In this document: positions 1 through 14,407 of the stretch, one piece after another
Layout of the letters: each line of letters begins with the position of its first letter
How positions within the stretch are numbered: position 1 is the stretch's first letter
From: Cacajao melanocephalus
Taxonomy: Eukaryota; Chordata; Mammalia; Primates; Pitheciidae
Direction: 5' to 3'
Length of the DNA stretch: 64,000 bases
Assembly: GCA_963573385.1 (NCBI GenBank)
Contig: CAUYLG010034747.1
Location: forward strand, 1 to 64,000
Made by a program: the position numbers and the translations under genes
Notes under the pieces: model-generated
Seen by the model: the letters and a program-made list of their open reading frames with translations, nothing else
Told to the model about the DNA's origin: nothing
Database searches by the model: none

Positions 1-258
1 TTTTTTCTGTTTCTTAGTTTTCCTTTGGCGGACGCCCCTTCCCCGCAGGGCTGGACCTTCCTGGTTCAGCTGTGCTTACTGTGAAACTCTCAGTCCTCAG
101 CGCTTCCAATTGCTGTTCTCCTTGTGGGGATGGGACCAGCCGAGCCGGACTCAAAGGGCACCCCGTCCCGTATACTTCACGCCAAGAAGCGCCGTGCCGG
201 GGTGCCGGCAAAGTAGCCGCGCCGGCCAAAAAAGTCGTGCTGGCGACCCTTGTGGCTC

Positions 259-283
259 CTCCACCGGGAATCTCCCGGTGGAG
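259..283. repeat. Perfect 11-bp inverted repeat in the L1 5'UTR
   Basis: Arms at 259-269 and 273-283 are exact reverse complements with a 3-base loop. A T-run follows on the plus strand. The structure is GC-rich and lies inside the L1 5'UTR. Whether it is part of the subfamily consensus or a private change is not known from this copy. Confidence 0.85.
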
Positions 284-388
284 ATTTTTTTGTTGTCTGT
301 GGGCAACAAATATTCGTCTGAAAGTGCGGCGTCCACTCATTCTCTAAGCTTTCACTGGGAGCTACAATCCTGAGCTGTTGTTAATCAG

Positions 389-397
389 CCATCTTGG
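389..397 (-). promoter_or_regulatory. YY1-like site at the L1 5' end
   Basis: CCAAGATGG on the minus strand is the core YY1 site that sits at the start of L1 elements and positions L1 transcription initiation. It is intact here. Confidence 0.6.
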
Positions 398-402
398 ATC
401 TC

Positions 403-2337
403 TTTCCAGGAATCATTCTTACCGCTTCTTAGCTAGAGATACATTCAGTACATAAACCTCAAATGAAACTAATAACAACATTGCAAATCATTTGACTTTA
501 GAAAGTACTGATTTGCCTGAAAAAAATCATTTATCCCATGCCAATATCAGTAGCTTTAACTCCAGAAGATCAAGGCAATAAGAAATAAGTTGATTTGTGT
601 AGATGGAATAAAACAGAAAGTATATAAATGAATAAACACAAGTTATTGGCGTTGGTGAAAAAATTAAATGACACATATCTTTTAACACAGTAAGTTCACA
701 ACTGCACAAAAAGTTGGGTCAAGGACAAGCACTATAGCATAATTTGCCTTAGGGAACTAGTAGGGGGCTAGTTAAATTATGATGACAAATCCAGTACACA
801 TATAGGTTGAATCCTATGCCAATGGGATATGGGTAACCAGTAAAGAAATAAGGCAAATCTTTCTGTAGTATCATGAAATGACCTCTGTGATCTATTGTTA
901 ACCAAGAAAAGGCAAGATGCAAAACAGTGTAATTGCAAAATTACATTTGTGATAAAAATGTGTGTACAGTTCTACTCTTTCTCCTTTGGTAGGCTGGGTG
1001 CCAAGGTATAGGATTCACTGTATATTGAATTCCTGTAATGATATATATTTCATTAAATCCATATTTATTGTTTGCATGACTTAGAAGTAAAAAGATTTTT
1101 AAAATTATTGTCATAATTAAGGGAAGTCTGGGTTTTCAAAAGTTCTGGTATCGAGTGGTCAGATTTTAAAATTTTACTTACAGTTTTAGCCACGTCAGTG
1201 GTAGGATGATTCATGGACCAGACACTCTTCTAGGGACTAAGAAATGAATGGTTTTCATTCTAGGGCTGTCCTTGAACTGCACTGTTGCTTTAAATAAATC
1301 ACAAACCGGGTAGACCTCAGTTTTGCTGTCTATAAAGTGGCAAAGTAATCACTTTTTGCACATACAGCTCCAATCTCCAAATTCCCAATTGCTATTATAC
1401 ATGAGATGTGATGCTTACATTCTTCCAATGGCTCTCTGTTGTAAGCCCCAGGCCTATAGAAAATATTGGATAATAAGAGCAGCCGGTACCAGGGGAAACA
1501 GCTCCAAAAATAGAGTCCCTAAAAAAATAAATATCCTGTTGCCTCTAGTAGGCCTTCAGAAATCTATCTGGGCACTTTTCAAACCGAGATTAATGTAAGC
1601 TAATTTAACAGCATTAGACAACACGTGGAGTCTCACTTTCATTATTTCTATTCATGTGAAAACATTTAGTCCTTCAGAGTGAAAGGCAGACACCTCTATC
1701 ATAAATACCTGGAATCTAGGGAGCTGAGAAAATAAATTTTCAAGTAATCAGACTATGATTGGCCAAGAGAAGGTAACATTTCTAATTCATAAGCATATAT
1801 TTGAAAAGCAAAAGTAGGATTAGAATCTGTTGTACAGTTTTAATAATTGATTTTATTGACAATGTATAATGCATGCACATCTGTTATGAAAATACCTAAA
1901 ATATTAAAACTGCATTTGGAACATCCTCAGACATATATAATATAAAGATATCAATCTACCAACTTATGAGCATAAACTAGTGAGATGTAGTGTGATCCTT
2001 GAGACAACAGCAGAGAAAAATTGCTGTTGGAAGCGTTTATAAGACAAGCTTAATTTTAGCCACAGTTCATAAATTAAGTGAGTAGGAGAACACTCAGAGA
2101 GTTAGATCAGTTTGCTCTCAATGACTGTCCCAAGTGTCTTTCGAATAATTGTAACTTTTCATTTTTTCCAAAAAGGCAGCAAAAATTGGTGGTTACAGCC
2201 CTAGATTGAAACAAAAGAGAACTATCTGGCTCTATAGCTCATAATAAAATCATAAATTAGAATATTATGTGGCCTTTTATGTCATAGGGAATGCCTTATA
2301 TATGATAGTTATAAAATAAATGATGAGGCAATGCTTT
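403..2337. other. AT-rich non-coding stretch, no gene recognised
   Basis: Stop codons are dense in all frames and there are no convincing exons. A weak MIR-like block lies near 1255-1345, with the 'cctcag..tctataaagtgg' pattern. Nothing else was recognised. By position this is probably MTUS2 intron. Confidence 0.5.
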
Positions 2338-2440
2338 GTGAGTATATAATATATATACATGTTACCATTATATATACACACAGTATGTATTATTTATATA
2401 TTTACATGCACATTATATGTTTTATATATAGATCAGTATA
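2338..2440. repeat. AT-rich simple repeat
   Basis: Imperfect TA/TATATA tracts with short CA interruptions, for example ATATAATATATATACATG. Confidence 0.75.
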
Positions 2441-2639
2441 ATAGTCACTATTGTTACATACTGACGAAAGACAATACCACAGTTAGATGAAAGATGACTT
2501 TGTTTCTTCAAGAGATTGGGAGTAACTGAAAAGACAAAATAACTGTCAAGGACAAAATTAAATTTAAAAAATTACCCATAATGTCGCTATACAAAGAAAA
2601 TAAAAATTTAAATTGTGTAATCCCTTCATAGCATTTCGG

Positions 2640-2905
2640 TGGTGTGAATTCCTAACATCCTGTTAGGAATTTCCCATGTCTTCCTACTAACATTTTACAG
2701 CTACCTTATATTCTCCTGTGGATGTAACACAATTTATAACTCTCTCATTATTGCACAATTAGTTTGTTTCCAAGATTCGCTATTATAGACAATGCAACAG
2801 ACATGTTTGCTCATATATCATTTTGCTTTTTTCATTTGGGATACATTCCCAGGGGTAAAATTACATGAGATTAAATGTTATGAATATCTTTAGCAGCACA
2901 TAGTG
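2640..2905 (-). mobile_element. Old L1M-type LINE 3' fragment
   Basis: The order of blocks (interrupted 'gtttgtttccaagatt', 'gctattatagacaatgc', 'catatatcattttgc', 'gggatacattcccagg') resembles the reverse complement of mammalian L1M ORF2-end/3'UTR sequence. It is heavily diverged and the boundaries are approximate. Confidence 0.45.
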
Positions 2906-2943
2906 TTTTTTTTTGGTGGCAGAGATCCTTGTTAACAAATCTG

Positions 2944-2962
2944 TGACCACCAGGAGGCGCTA
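2944..2962 (+). promoter_or_regulatory. Strong CTCF-like binding site
   Basis: TGACCACCAGGAGGCGCTA matches 17 of 19 positions of the long-known CTCF core TGGCCACCAGGGGGCGCTA. It lies outside any recognisable transposable element. The motif is on the plus strand, opposite to the MTUS2 transcript. Occupancy cannot be read from sequence. Confidence 0.7.
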
Positions 2963-3191
2963 CACTGCCTGAAAAATACCTTCTGGTGGCGAATGTCTTT
3001 GTCCAAACCTTTAGATCACAGGAACGTCCGCAAGGTGGTCAGGATGGGCTGCATGAAACACAACCGCCTGGGATCCCAGACAGACCGCCCTGTAGAGCCC
3101 TGCTCTATCTAATTACTGATTTTTTTTTAACGACAATGTTAACAAGAGAGAAAGGAATGGATGAAAATGAAGAATGAAAGTTCGGGGCCAT

Positions 3192-3612
<421 letters not shown>

Positions 3613-3614
3613 TC

Positions 3615-3790
3615 ACAGCTGGCATCTGTGAGTGCTTCCTGGGTGCCAAGCACCTGCCTCGTCTAAATAGGTACTGTTACCCACAGGAAGCCTACTAGGG
3701 GTCCCGTAAGTAGCCTGATCTGTTTGCAAAGAGCAGGCAGGGGCTCAGAAGGAGGGTCTAAGTGACCCAAGATCAATGTGTGGGAGGGCT
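3615..3790 (+). mobile_element. MIR SINE
   Basis: MIR core pattern in order: 'gtgcttcctgggtgccaagcac', 'aataggtactgttaccc', 'ggggctcagaagg', 'taagtgacccaagatca'. Confidence 0.6.
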
Positions 3791-4163
3791 AGGCCTGCAG
3801 AGCAGAGGCTGGAGCACAGGCCTCGGCCTCTCCTCTCCTCCATCCCTCCAGTGGGGGCCTCCACGATGCACCTGTGTGGGATTATTAGGAGGGAGGACAA
3901 TGCCTCACCACAGCTTCCTAAAAACACCCATTGTTGTGAACTGTAACACATCTCTTTACCTGTCTGTCTCCCTCAGCAGTGGCCAAGGACAGCACTATCC
4001 TCATTTTTGTATCTGTGTTCAGATAAGCAGGCCAACAGTCAATAAACTGGCACTGAGTTTGTCACCTACTGTGTGACAAGCATAGTTCTCGGCATGGTAG
4101 AGAACAGATGCTGTCATGGCGGGCAAACAAATGAGCAAAAATTGTCAAAAGCAAAATTTCATT
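3791..4163. other. Unique intronic stretch, nothing recognised
   Basis: Moderately GC-rich sequence with no splice-bounded exon that I can support. The open frames here look like chance. Confidence 0.45.
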
Positions 4164-4461
4164 TTATTATATATTTTTTTTCAGACAGGGTCTCACTCTT
4201 GCTCAGTCTGGAGAGCCGTGGCATGATCTCAGCTCACTGTAACCTCCGCCTCACGGGTTCAAGCAATTCTCCTGCCTCAGCCTCCCGAGTAGCTGGGATT
4301 ACAGGTGTGTGCCACCATGGCCGGCTATTTGTTGTATTTTTAGTAGAGATGGGGTTTCACCATGTTGGCCAGGCTGGTCTCAAACTCCTGACCTCAAGTG
4401 ATCTGCCCACTTCGGCCTCCCAAAGTGCCGGGATTACAGGTGTGAGCCACTGTGTCCGACC
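4164..4461 (-). mobile_element. AluS-type element, antisense
   Basis: Antisense Alu opening with a T-run and ending at 'gtgagccactgtgtccgacc'. TSDs of about 13 bp (aaagcaaaatttc / aaagcaaaatatc) lie at 4148-4160 and 4464-4476. Confidence 0.95.
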
Positions 4462-4479
4462 AGAAAGCAAAATATCAGG

Positions 4480-5130
4480 TAATGAAAACTTTAGATGAGG
4501 GCCGTAAAGAAAGTGAAATAGGGGCAAGGCTAGGGAAAGACCAGGGAAAGAGGAAGGCAAGCGCAGCTAGAGTGGATGAGGAAGGCTGTTCAGAGAAGAC
4601 GCCATTCAAACAGACTTGAATGACAGAGAAGAATGTAGAGAGATGGGGAAGGGAGTCCCAGGTAGAAGGAACTGCAAATGCCAAGGTCTTGAGATGGGAA
4701 CAACTCTGGAACACTGCCGACTCAAAGACAACCAGTAGGGCCTGAGTGTCCAGAGGGAGGTGAAGTTCCAGAGGAAGGTAGGGACCCATCACGCAGGGCC
4801 TGTGGTCCCTGAAAGGAGTCAGGGTTATGCTCAGGGGACAACGGAAAGTCCCCAGAGAGTATCAAACACGGGATAACAGGAACTAATGAAGCTTTTAAAT
4901 CCTTCTGGTAGCTGCATGAAGAATAGACTGTAGGAGGCAAAGATGGAGGCGAATCAGTGAGGAGAGAATGTTTTTGGAGCCCAGGTGGTGAGAGATAATG
5001 GTGACCTCGACTCAGGCTGTTGCAAGGGGAGGAATGGATTGATGCGGGATGCATTTGGGAGGCAAAGATAAATTGACCTGCTCCCGGATCAGATAAGTGA
5101 GACGAGGGACAGAGAGGAATTCCCCTCTGG
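4480..5130 (-). mobile_element. L2 LINE 3' portion, antisense
   Basis: The blocks 'ttcagagaagacgccattc', 'ggaactgcaaatgccaaggt', 'gggcctgtggtccctg' and 'ttctggtagctgcatg' follow the order of reverse-complemented L2. The better preserved sense copy at 13.1-13.96 kb supports the call. The frames across it are chance. Confidence 0.6.
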
Positions 5131-5635
5131 GTCACAATAGGAAGGGCCTTTCTGGATGTTGAAGGTTGCCAATTAGTATGAAAAATATAAAATTCAGGAC
5201 TGCTAAATTTTGATAAGCCTTTCATGATGAATGATGGTATCACCTGGTCCACAGGCTGTGCTGTATTTTATACAGTATTGAGTTATTAAAAGCGCAGAGC
5301 CTCAGGATGGACTCTAGCTATTAAATTCCCCCAGTGAGGTGGGGCAGGTGAATAGTTGTGTTTTTTCTCTCTGAGGGTCTGTGAACAGTTTGTGAAGGGA
5401 TATTTGAGATTTGGCTATAGTAAGGAGATGGGCATTTTGTAGCTGTTAGGAGTTTGGGGTGTGATGTAACAAATACAGAAAGATTTCTTATCCAGGTGGT
5501 GTTTTAAAGCGCACTGATGTTTCCTTCCCTGTGAGCCAAACTTTGAGAACGCAGCCCCCAAACTGGATGACGACAGAGGCCTCTGGATCCCCAAATCCAT
5601 GTCAGAAGTGCTGTACTGAAGTCTCACCCCCTACT
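5131..5635. other. Unique intronic stretch, nothing recognised
   Basis: No gene, RNA gene or repeat family recognised. Confidence 0.4.
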
Positions 5636-5639
5636 TCTT

Positions 5640-5834
5640 TCTTTTTTTTACAAAAATTTAAATTTTATTTATCTTTATTATTATTTAGAGACAGGGTTTT
5701 GCTCTGCCACCCAGGCCGGAGTGCAGTGGCACAATCATGGCTCGCTGCAGCCTGGAACTCTTGGGCTCAAATGATCCTCCTGCTTTGGCCTCCCAAATTG
5801 CTGGGATTACGGGTGTGAACCACTGCACCCAGAC
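5640..5834 (-). mobile_element. Monomeric Alu (FRAM-like), antisense
   Basis: A single arm only. The T-rich head is followed by right-arm-type 'gccacccaggccggagtgca' and then directly by 'cctcccaaattgctggg' and 'gtgaaccactgcaccca'. The left-arm/right-arm dimer structure is absent. Confidence 0.7.
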
Positions 5835-6014
5835 TTCTTTCTTAAATAACTTACTGTACACTGAATCCTGCAGGTTAGCGTTTCCAGATAAAGAAAGATT
5901 AGAAGGGGCGGGTGGAAAAAGTGAAAGTCCAAGAAGGGAAGTGGTCAGAGTAGGGAGGAGAAGGACAAAGCAGAAGCCAGGCAGGGGAGGTGGGGCAGGA
6001 GCCTCTGGCCCTGG

Positions 6015-6100
6015 CTCTGTCCACACCAGCGGTGGGAGCTTCAGCAAGGCACTGGCCTCTCAGGGGCCTGACATTCTCATCTGTCAAACGAGGAGGTGGG
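6015..6100 (-). mobile_element. MIR fragment, antisense
   Basis: Contains the reverse MIR block 'cctctcaggggcctgacatt' followed by 'ctcatctgtcaaacgagg'. Confidence 0.5.
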
Positions 6101-6137
6101 GCACTGTCAGTATTCAGCCCAGCCCCTATCTGTCCTA

Positions 6138-6602
<465 letters not shown>

Positions 6603-6689
6603 TTAAATTACATGCTTTTGCAGAATCACTTCATGTCCCAATGACATGAGAGATTCATAGCAGTATCAATGCTTGGCATCTGTATGAGT

Positions 6690-6885
6690 TTCATAGGTTA
6701 TAAAGGTCTTTAACACACAATGTTAATTTGTTTAGCCTTCACTGCATATTGCAAAGCTGGGTGAAGTAGGCATTTTTCCTCTGATTTAATAGAAGAAATG
6801 GAGGCTTAGAGGGGTTCAGTGAGTCATCTAAGCTAACACAGCTAGAAAGAGACCATCCAGGACTCAGTCCAGGTGCTCAAATCGC
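6690..6885 (+). mobile_element. MIR SINE
   Basis: Has 'agaagaaatggaggcttaga', 'ggttcagtgagtcatctaag' and 'acacagctagaaag', the MIR 3' half in sense order. Confidence 0.65.
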
Positions 6886-6917
6886 AGTAATGTGTGTGTA
6901 TGTGTCTGTTTTGGTTT

Positions 6918-7216
6918 GTTTTTTTTTTTTTTGAGACGGGGTCTCACCCTGTCACTGGGGCTGCAGGGCAGTGATGCAATCTCTACTCTCTGCAACCTCT
7001 GCGCGGCTCAAGTTCAAACGATTTTCCTGCCTCAGCCTCCTGAGTAGCTGGAATTACAGATGCCCCCCACCACACCTGGCTAATTTTTGTATTTTTAGTA
7101 AAGACAGGGTTTCACCATGTTGGCCACGCTCGTCTAGAACTCCTGACCTCAAGTGATCCACCCGCCTTGGCCTCCCACAGTGCTGCGATTACAGGCGTGA
7201 GCCACCGTGCCCAGCT
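6918..7216 (-). mobile_element. Alu element, antisense
   Basis: Antisense Alu from the T-run at about 6918 to 'gagccaccgtgcccagc'. It forms an inverted pair with the sense Alu that ends 330 bp to its left. Confidence 0.95.
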
Positions 7217-7326
7217 TCAGTAATGCTCTTTTGAAGAATAGTAATACTGTTATTCTGCCATATGCTTTGGAAGAAGGGAAACAAAGAACAAAACTCCTGA
7301 TTAGTTAAGCTCTTTTTTAGTAATAA

Positions 7327-7973
<647 letters not shown>

Positions 7974-7988
7974 CTCATTTTGTGTATT

Positions 7989-10350
<2,362 letters not shown>

Positions 10351-10354
10351 GCAC

Positions 10355-10605
10355 AAGTGTCTAAGAGCATGGGCTTTCGTGTCCAATGCATTGGAGCTTG
10401 AGGCCTGCTGACTGCTTACCAGCTGATGCTCCGGTGCAGGGAGTTAAGCCCTCTAAGCCTCAGTGTCCTCATCTGTAAAATGGGGATTGCACCAGGACTT
10501 CCCTCCTAGGGCTAGTGTGAGGTTTAAATGGGATAACTCATAGTAAGTGCTCAGCACCATGCCTGGCTGCTATCAGTCATTCAATAAATATTAGCTGAGG
10601 CACTC
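10355..10605 (-). mobile_element. MIR SINE, nearly full length, antisense
   Basis: Reverse MIR order: 'taagagcatgggctttc', 'cctcagtgtcctcatctgta', 'aaaatggggattg', 'gtgaggtttaaatggg', 'taagtgctcagcacc', 'tcaataaatattagctg'. Confidence 0.85.
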
Positions 10606-10619
10606 GCTGTTGATGGCTT

Positions 10620-10838
10620 CACAGCTAATGGGTACTGAGCCCTCATTACGTGCTGGCTGCTCTACTGCATCTTCTGTGTAGAGAGGGTTATTGAGCATCA
10701 CAAAAGTTCTGTGAAGTAGGTGTGATTCCTGCTTAATTTTCCCAAATTACAAAAGAGGAATCTGAGCGGCAGAACCAAGTCCATCCAAATCTGTGGAATC
10801 TCAAACCCATGCTCCTCACTGCCGCATCACCCTGTCCT
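10620..10838 (+). mobile_element. MIR SINE, sense, abutting an antisense MIR
   Basis: Sense MIR blocks 'gtactgagccctcattacgt', 'tctgtgaagtaggtgtgatt' and 'attacaaaagaggaatctga'. It is tail-to-tail with the preceding antisense MIR, forming a diverged inverted pair. Confidence 0.75.
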
Positions 10839-10842
10839 AAGC

Positions 10843-11015
10843 CAGTGCTTCTCAGACTCGAGCATGCATTAGAATGAGCATGGCTGCTTCAAACAGATTT
10901 CTAGGCCTTATACCCAGAGTTTCTGATTCTGCAGGGCCTGAGGATCTGCATTTCTAACACATTCGCAGGTGATGCTGATGCTGCTGGTCCAGAGACCACA
11001 CTTTGAGAACCACTG
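10843..11015 (-). mobile_element. MER5A-like hAT (Charlie) non-autonomous element
   Basis: Terminal repeats 'cagtgcttctcag' and 'ctttgagaaccactg' bracket about 170 bp of MER5-like core ('ctgcatttctaacacattcg', 'aggtgatgctgatgctgct'). Flanks tcctaagc / ctctaagc are consistent with a decayed 8-bp TSD. Confidence 0.85.
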
Positions 11016-11059
11016 CTCTAAGCAAAGGCAGTGCAATACCAATGATCGATCGGAGGATC

Positions 11060-11172
11060 CTGTTAAAATGCAGATGCTATTTCAGGCTGTGAATTAGTTG
11101 CAGTGGAATCTGAGAGTCTGCATTTCAAACAAGCCCCCAGGTAACAGTGTCCCTGCTGCTCTGGGGACTGCT
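11060..11172 (-). mobile_element. Second MER5-like fragment
   Basis: Core MER5 blocks 'taaaatgcagatgctatttc', 'agtctgcatttcaaacaagc' and 'cccaggtaacagtg' are present without the terminal repeats. Confidence 0.6.
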
Positions 11173-11780
11173 CTTGGGATCACAAGGCCCTCCGTCTCTG
11201 TACTCAGGACTCGGGACCACAGAGCTCTGCCTGCTCTGGCATGTGTGAGACCAACAGCCTTTATGACTTGTGCCAGGAAGGCTGCTTAGAAACAGAGCAG
11301 AGGGCAGACGGTGCCCTATCACTGATTACAGAGACCTGCCCGGGTTGCCACTCTGACCTTCCTACCTGTCTGAATTCTAGACCTTCCTGTTCTCTCTCCC
11401 TGGCTTGAGCCCCCACTCCTGGCCCTGGGACTGTCTGTTCACACTTGAATCCAAGGCTGTGTCCTCCTGGCTAGTTCAGTCTGAGGTTACTGAATTTCCT
11501 TTGAGGCTCCCGCCTTTAGCTTCCCATCCTCCACACATCTCAGTTAGAGTCACAGAGTGACCCCTTTTCTGCTCTCAGGTACCTGCTCACACATGTCCTC
11601 TCCACGCCTGTTTCCAGCCTCCTGGCAGGTACCTTCCACATCTGCAAGCATGGCCTGCTCAACACCACAACCTTCAGATCCTGTCCAGAGCCGGCAGCCA
11701 AGACCTCCACTGGTCTTCAGAGTCTGCAGGAATGGCTCTACCATGTCACCTCCACCAGCCAACATCTACCATTTCTTTCT
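11173..11780. other. Unique intronic stretch, pyrimidine-rich
   Basis: CT-rich plus strand with no recognised repeat or exon. Confidence 0.4.
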
Positions 11781-11782
11781 TT

Positions 11783-12074
11783 CTTTTTTTTTTTTTTTGA
11801 GACACAGTCTTACTCTGTTGCTCATGCAGTAGTGCAGTGGTGTGATGTCGGCTCATTGCAACCTCTGCCTCCCAGGTTCAAGCGATTGCCTCAGCCTCCT
11901 GAGTAGCTGGGATTACAGGCACGTGCCATCACACCGGGCAAATTTTTATATCTTTAGTAGAGACAGGGTTTCACCATGTTGGCCTGGCTGGTCTGGAACT
12001 TCTGACTGAAAGTGATCGCCCGCCTCAGCCTCCCAAAGTGTTGGGATTACAGGTGTGAGCCATCACATCTGTCA
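11783..12074 (-). mobile_element. Alu element, antisense
   Basis: Antisense Alu from the T-run at 11,785 to 'gagccatcacatctg'. It has a small deletion at 'agcgattgcctcagcctcc'. Confidence 0.95.
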
Positions 12075-12104
12075 TTTTGAAGGCTCCCCTTTCTTTGCTC
12101 AGAA

Positions 12105-12330
12105 GAGGCACTGTGGTAAAGTGGTCAAGAGTTGGGCTCAGGAGTCAGAGCACCTGGGATTGAATCTGCCTCTGGTGTTCAGTCGCCCTGTGACCTAGGC
12201 CAAGCGACCTGGCTCCGGGCCTCAGCTTCCTCAGCTATAAAATGCCCCAATAGGGCGTGTGCCCTTGGAGCCTACTTAGCTGGAGAAACTAAAGTCAACA
12301 GGCACAAAGCTCTCTTGTTCCTCATTCTGA
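12105..12330 (-). mobile_element. MIR SINE, antisense
   Basis: Reverse MIR order: 'gcactgtggtaaagtggtca', 'gagtcagagcacctggga', 'gtgacctaggccaagcgacc', 'cctcagcttcctcagctata'. Confidence 0.8.
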
Positions 12331-12414
12331 AACTAAAAATACTCTTCCTTTTAGAAGAAGTGTCTTATTCAAGGTGATATTCCTTGATGACCATTTCTCG
12401 CACTCTTGGATCTG

Positions 12415-12925
12415 TGACCTCTCTAGGACTCTCTTGTGGCCGCTCTAACAAACTCCCACCAACTTAGGGGCTTAAAACAACTCCACTTTATGACCCCACC
12501 GTCCTGGAGGTCAGAAGCCTGAACTGGTCTCACTAGGCTCAAATCAAGGTGTCGGCAGGCTGCGCTGCACTCCCTTTGGAGGCTCCCGGGAGAATGCATC
12601 TCCTCCCCTTTACCAGCCCCTCGAGGCCACCTGTGTTCCTTGGCTCGTGGCCCCTTCCTCCATCAGAAGCACCAACGGTGCAGAATCTGCAAATGAGCAA
12701 ATCTCTCTCTCTGACCTCTGTTTCCATCCTCACATCTTTCTCCATCTCTGAGCCTATAACTTCCCTCTTATAAGAACCCTTATGATTCCATTGGGCCCCA
12801 AAGGATACTCTTCCCATCTCAAGATCCCTAACTTAATCATACCTGCAAAGCCCATTAACCACAGGAGGTAACACACGCTCAGGCTCTGGGGACTGGAACG
12901 AGGACAGCATTGGGGACGTCGGTCA
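12415..12925 (-). mobile_element. MLT1-type MaLR LTR, antisense
   Basis: 'gccgctctaacaaactccc', 'ggcttaaaacaactccactt', 'aatcaaggtgtcggcaggct', 'ccttggctcgtggccccttc' and 'tcttataagaacccttatga' follow the reverse complement of an MLT1 LTR. Confidence 0.75.
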
Positions 12926-13129
12926 GTCTGGTGCCCCTTCTCAATTTTTCCTGAGCCTCATTCCCTGCGATCCCCTCTGGCACTAGAGGTTTCACTTGGG
13001 CTCCACAGACACAGCCTCTACAAATGGTGTTGTCTCTCTTCTCTTTCCCAAGCAAAACAGGACCACACAAAAGCACAGCCTTTCCTCCTATGATGTCCTC
13101 TAGCTACATGGTCACCCTCCGTTTCTCTC

Positions 13130-13960
13130 CCTCTTCATAGTGTTCCTTACAAAGCAAGCACAGGTTTCCTGTCCCTGCCTCCAATTCCCTATCTCCCACT
13201 GGCTTTCAGATGACTGCGATCAGGCCACGTCAGCTCTGCCTTTTCAATACAACTGCAATTTGGCCACATCTCCCCTCCTCACTGCCACCACCCTGGCTGC
13301 AGCCACCACTATCTCTCACCCACATAACTGCAGTGGCCCCAGCTGTTCTCTCTCCGCTGCCCGAGTCCTTGCCTGATGTAGCATTTAGTCTCTGCACAGC
13401 AGCCAAAGAGACTCTGAAGACCACAGATACAGCATGCTGCTGCTTTGCTTAAAGCCCTCACTTCCCTCAGGGTCAACGCCAGGTCCTGCACCACCCGGAC
13501 TCTGCGGCCTCCTGACTTCACTTCTCAGTTGGTCCTCTCTCTACACTCTGCTCCAGCCACGCTTGCCTCTTTGCCACTTCTTGAACACTTTTAAGCCTAT
13601 GGTTCTCAAAAGAGGATCCCCGGACCAACACCACTAGCAGCACTTGAAAGCATGTTGAAATGCAAATTCTTGGGCTCCACACTCTTCCTCTGAATCGGAA
13701 ACACTGGAGGTGGGACCTTGTAATCTGCATTTTCACAAACGCTCCAAGTGGTTCTGCTGCTTAACAGCCTCAGGGCCTCTGCACTTGTGATTTTCTTGGC
13801 ATAGAAATCCCTTCTCCAAGCTCCCTCAGCAGACACCTGGCTCCTTCTCTTTGGGTCTGGATCTCAGCCCCAGGAATCCCTCCCCCAGGCTCAGAGACAT
13901 GAGCATCAGCAGACCAGTGCCCTCTTGTCAGTCTGAGATTCAGTCCGTGGAGCACCTTAG
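13130..13960 (+). mobile_element. L2 LINE 3' portion, interrupted by MER5A
   Basis: Sense L2 order: 'gctgctttgcttaaagccct', 'cttccctcagggtcaacgcc', 'ctctgctccagccacgct', then after the insertion 'cctcagggcctctgcacttg'. L2 resumes at the expected consensus position beyond the MER5A-like element at 13,598-13,760. This shows the L2 is the older of the two. Confidence 0.75.
13598..13760 (+). mobile_element. MER5A-like hAT element nested in L2
   Basis: 'tatggttctcaaaagaggat', 'ccccggaccaacaccacta', 'gaaatgcaaattcttggg' and 'gtaatctgcattttcacaaa' are sense MER5A. The right terminal repeat is decayed or missing. Confidence 0.8.
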
Positions 13961-14407
13961 CCAAGCTTCTAAGTTTTAATATTAAATAATTCCAACCTCT
14001 TCCTGAGTATCCCAGCTGCTTCTTACAGTTGCTACACTCATGAAAACTTAGAATTCTCCTTTAGATTTTCAAATGCCTAATTAACAATTCTTTAAATTCT
14101 CACTGGTAGAATATCTGGTATGGTTTCTGCCTACGGATAGTACTCTGCCTGACACTCTGGTGAACTCTGGGGTCTACACATAACTCCCTGCGAATGTGGC
14201 CACACGCAAATTGTCCGGTTTCCACCGGTGAGAACAGTGAGCGGAATGGAAGAAGATTCCTTGTCATTCTAACTGCTCTCTGTTGAATGTACTTTGATAT
14301 GCACTTTGCCTGTATATGTGTGGGGCATTTGTGTGTATCTTTGTATACTGTGGGGTTGCTTCCTGGGATGCAGTGATTTGTTATCTAAAATAAAACCCTT
14401 TAAATGA
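13961..14407. other. Intronic stretch, nothing recognised
   Basis: AT-rich. The run 'tctggtatggtttctgccta' could be an old LTR fragment, but I cannot assign it. Confidence 0.35.

Larger units (their letters stand above)
1..402 (-). mobile_element. L1 LINE 5' untranslated region, cut by the window edge
   Basis: Read on the minus strand, the sequence near 398 opens with a CCAAGATGG block. It is followed by the 'ACAGCTC..GTAGCTCCCAG' pattern that begins primate L1 5'UTRs. The region is CpG-rich, unlike the AT-rich DNA to its right. The element continues left out of the window, so ORF1, ORF2 and the 3' TSD cannot be checked. The divergence from young L1PA suggests an older L1PA or L1PB subfamily. 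That subfamily call is inference. Confidence 0.7.

Noticed and set aside
4073..4498. 141-codon open frame
   Set aside because: Translation of an Alu plus flanks, with no promoter or splice context.
4722..5252. 176-codon minus-strand open frame, the longest in the window
   Set aside because: It overlaps the antisense L2 remnant, is rich in proline and serine, and has no domain or splice-site support.
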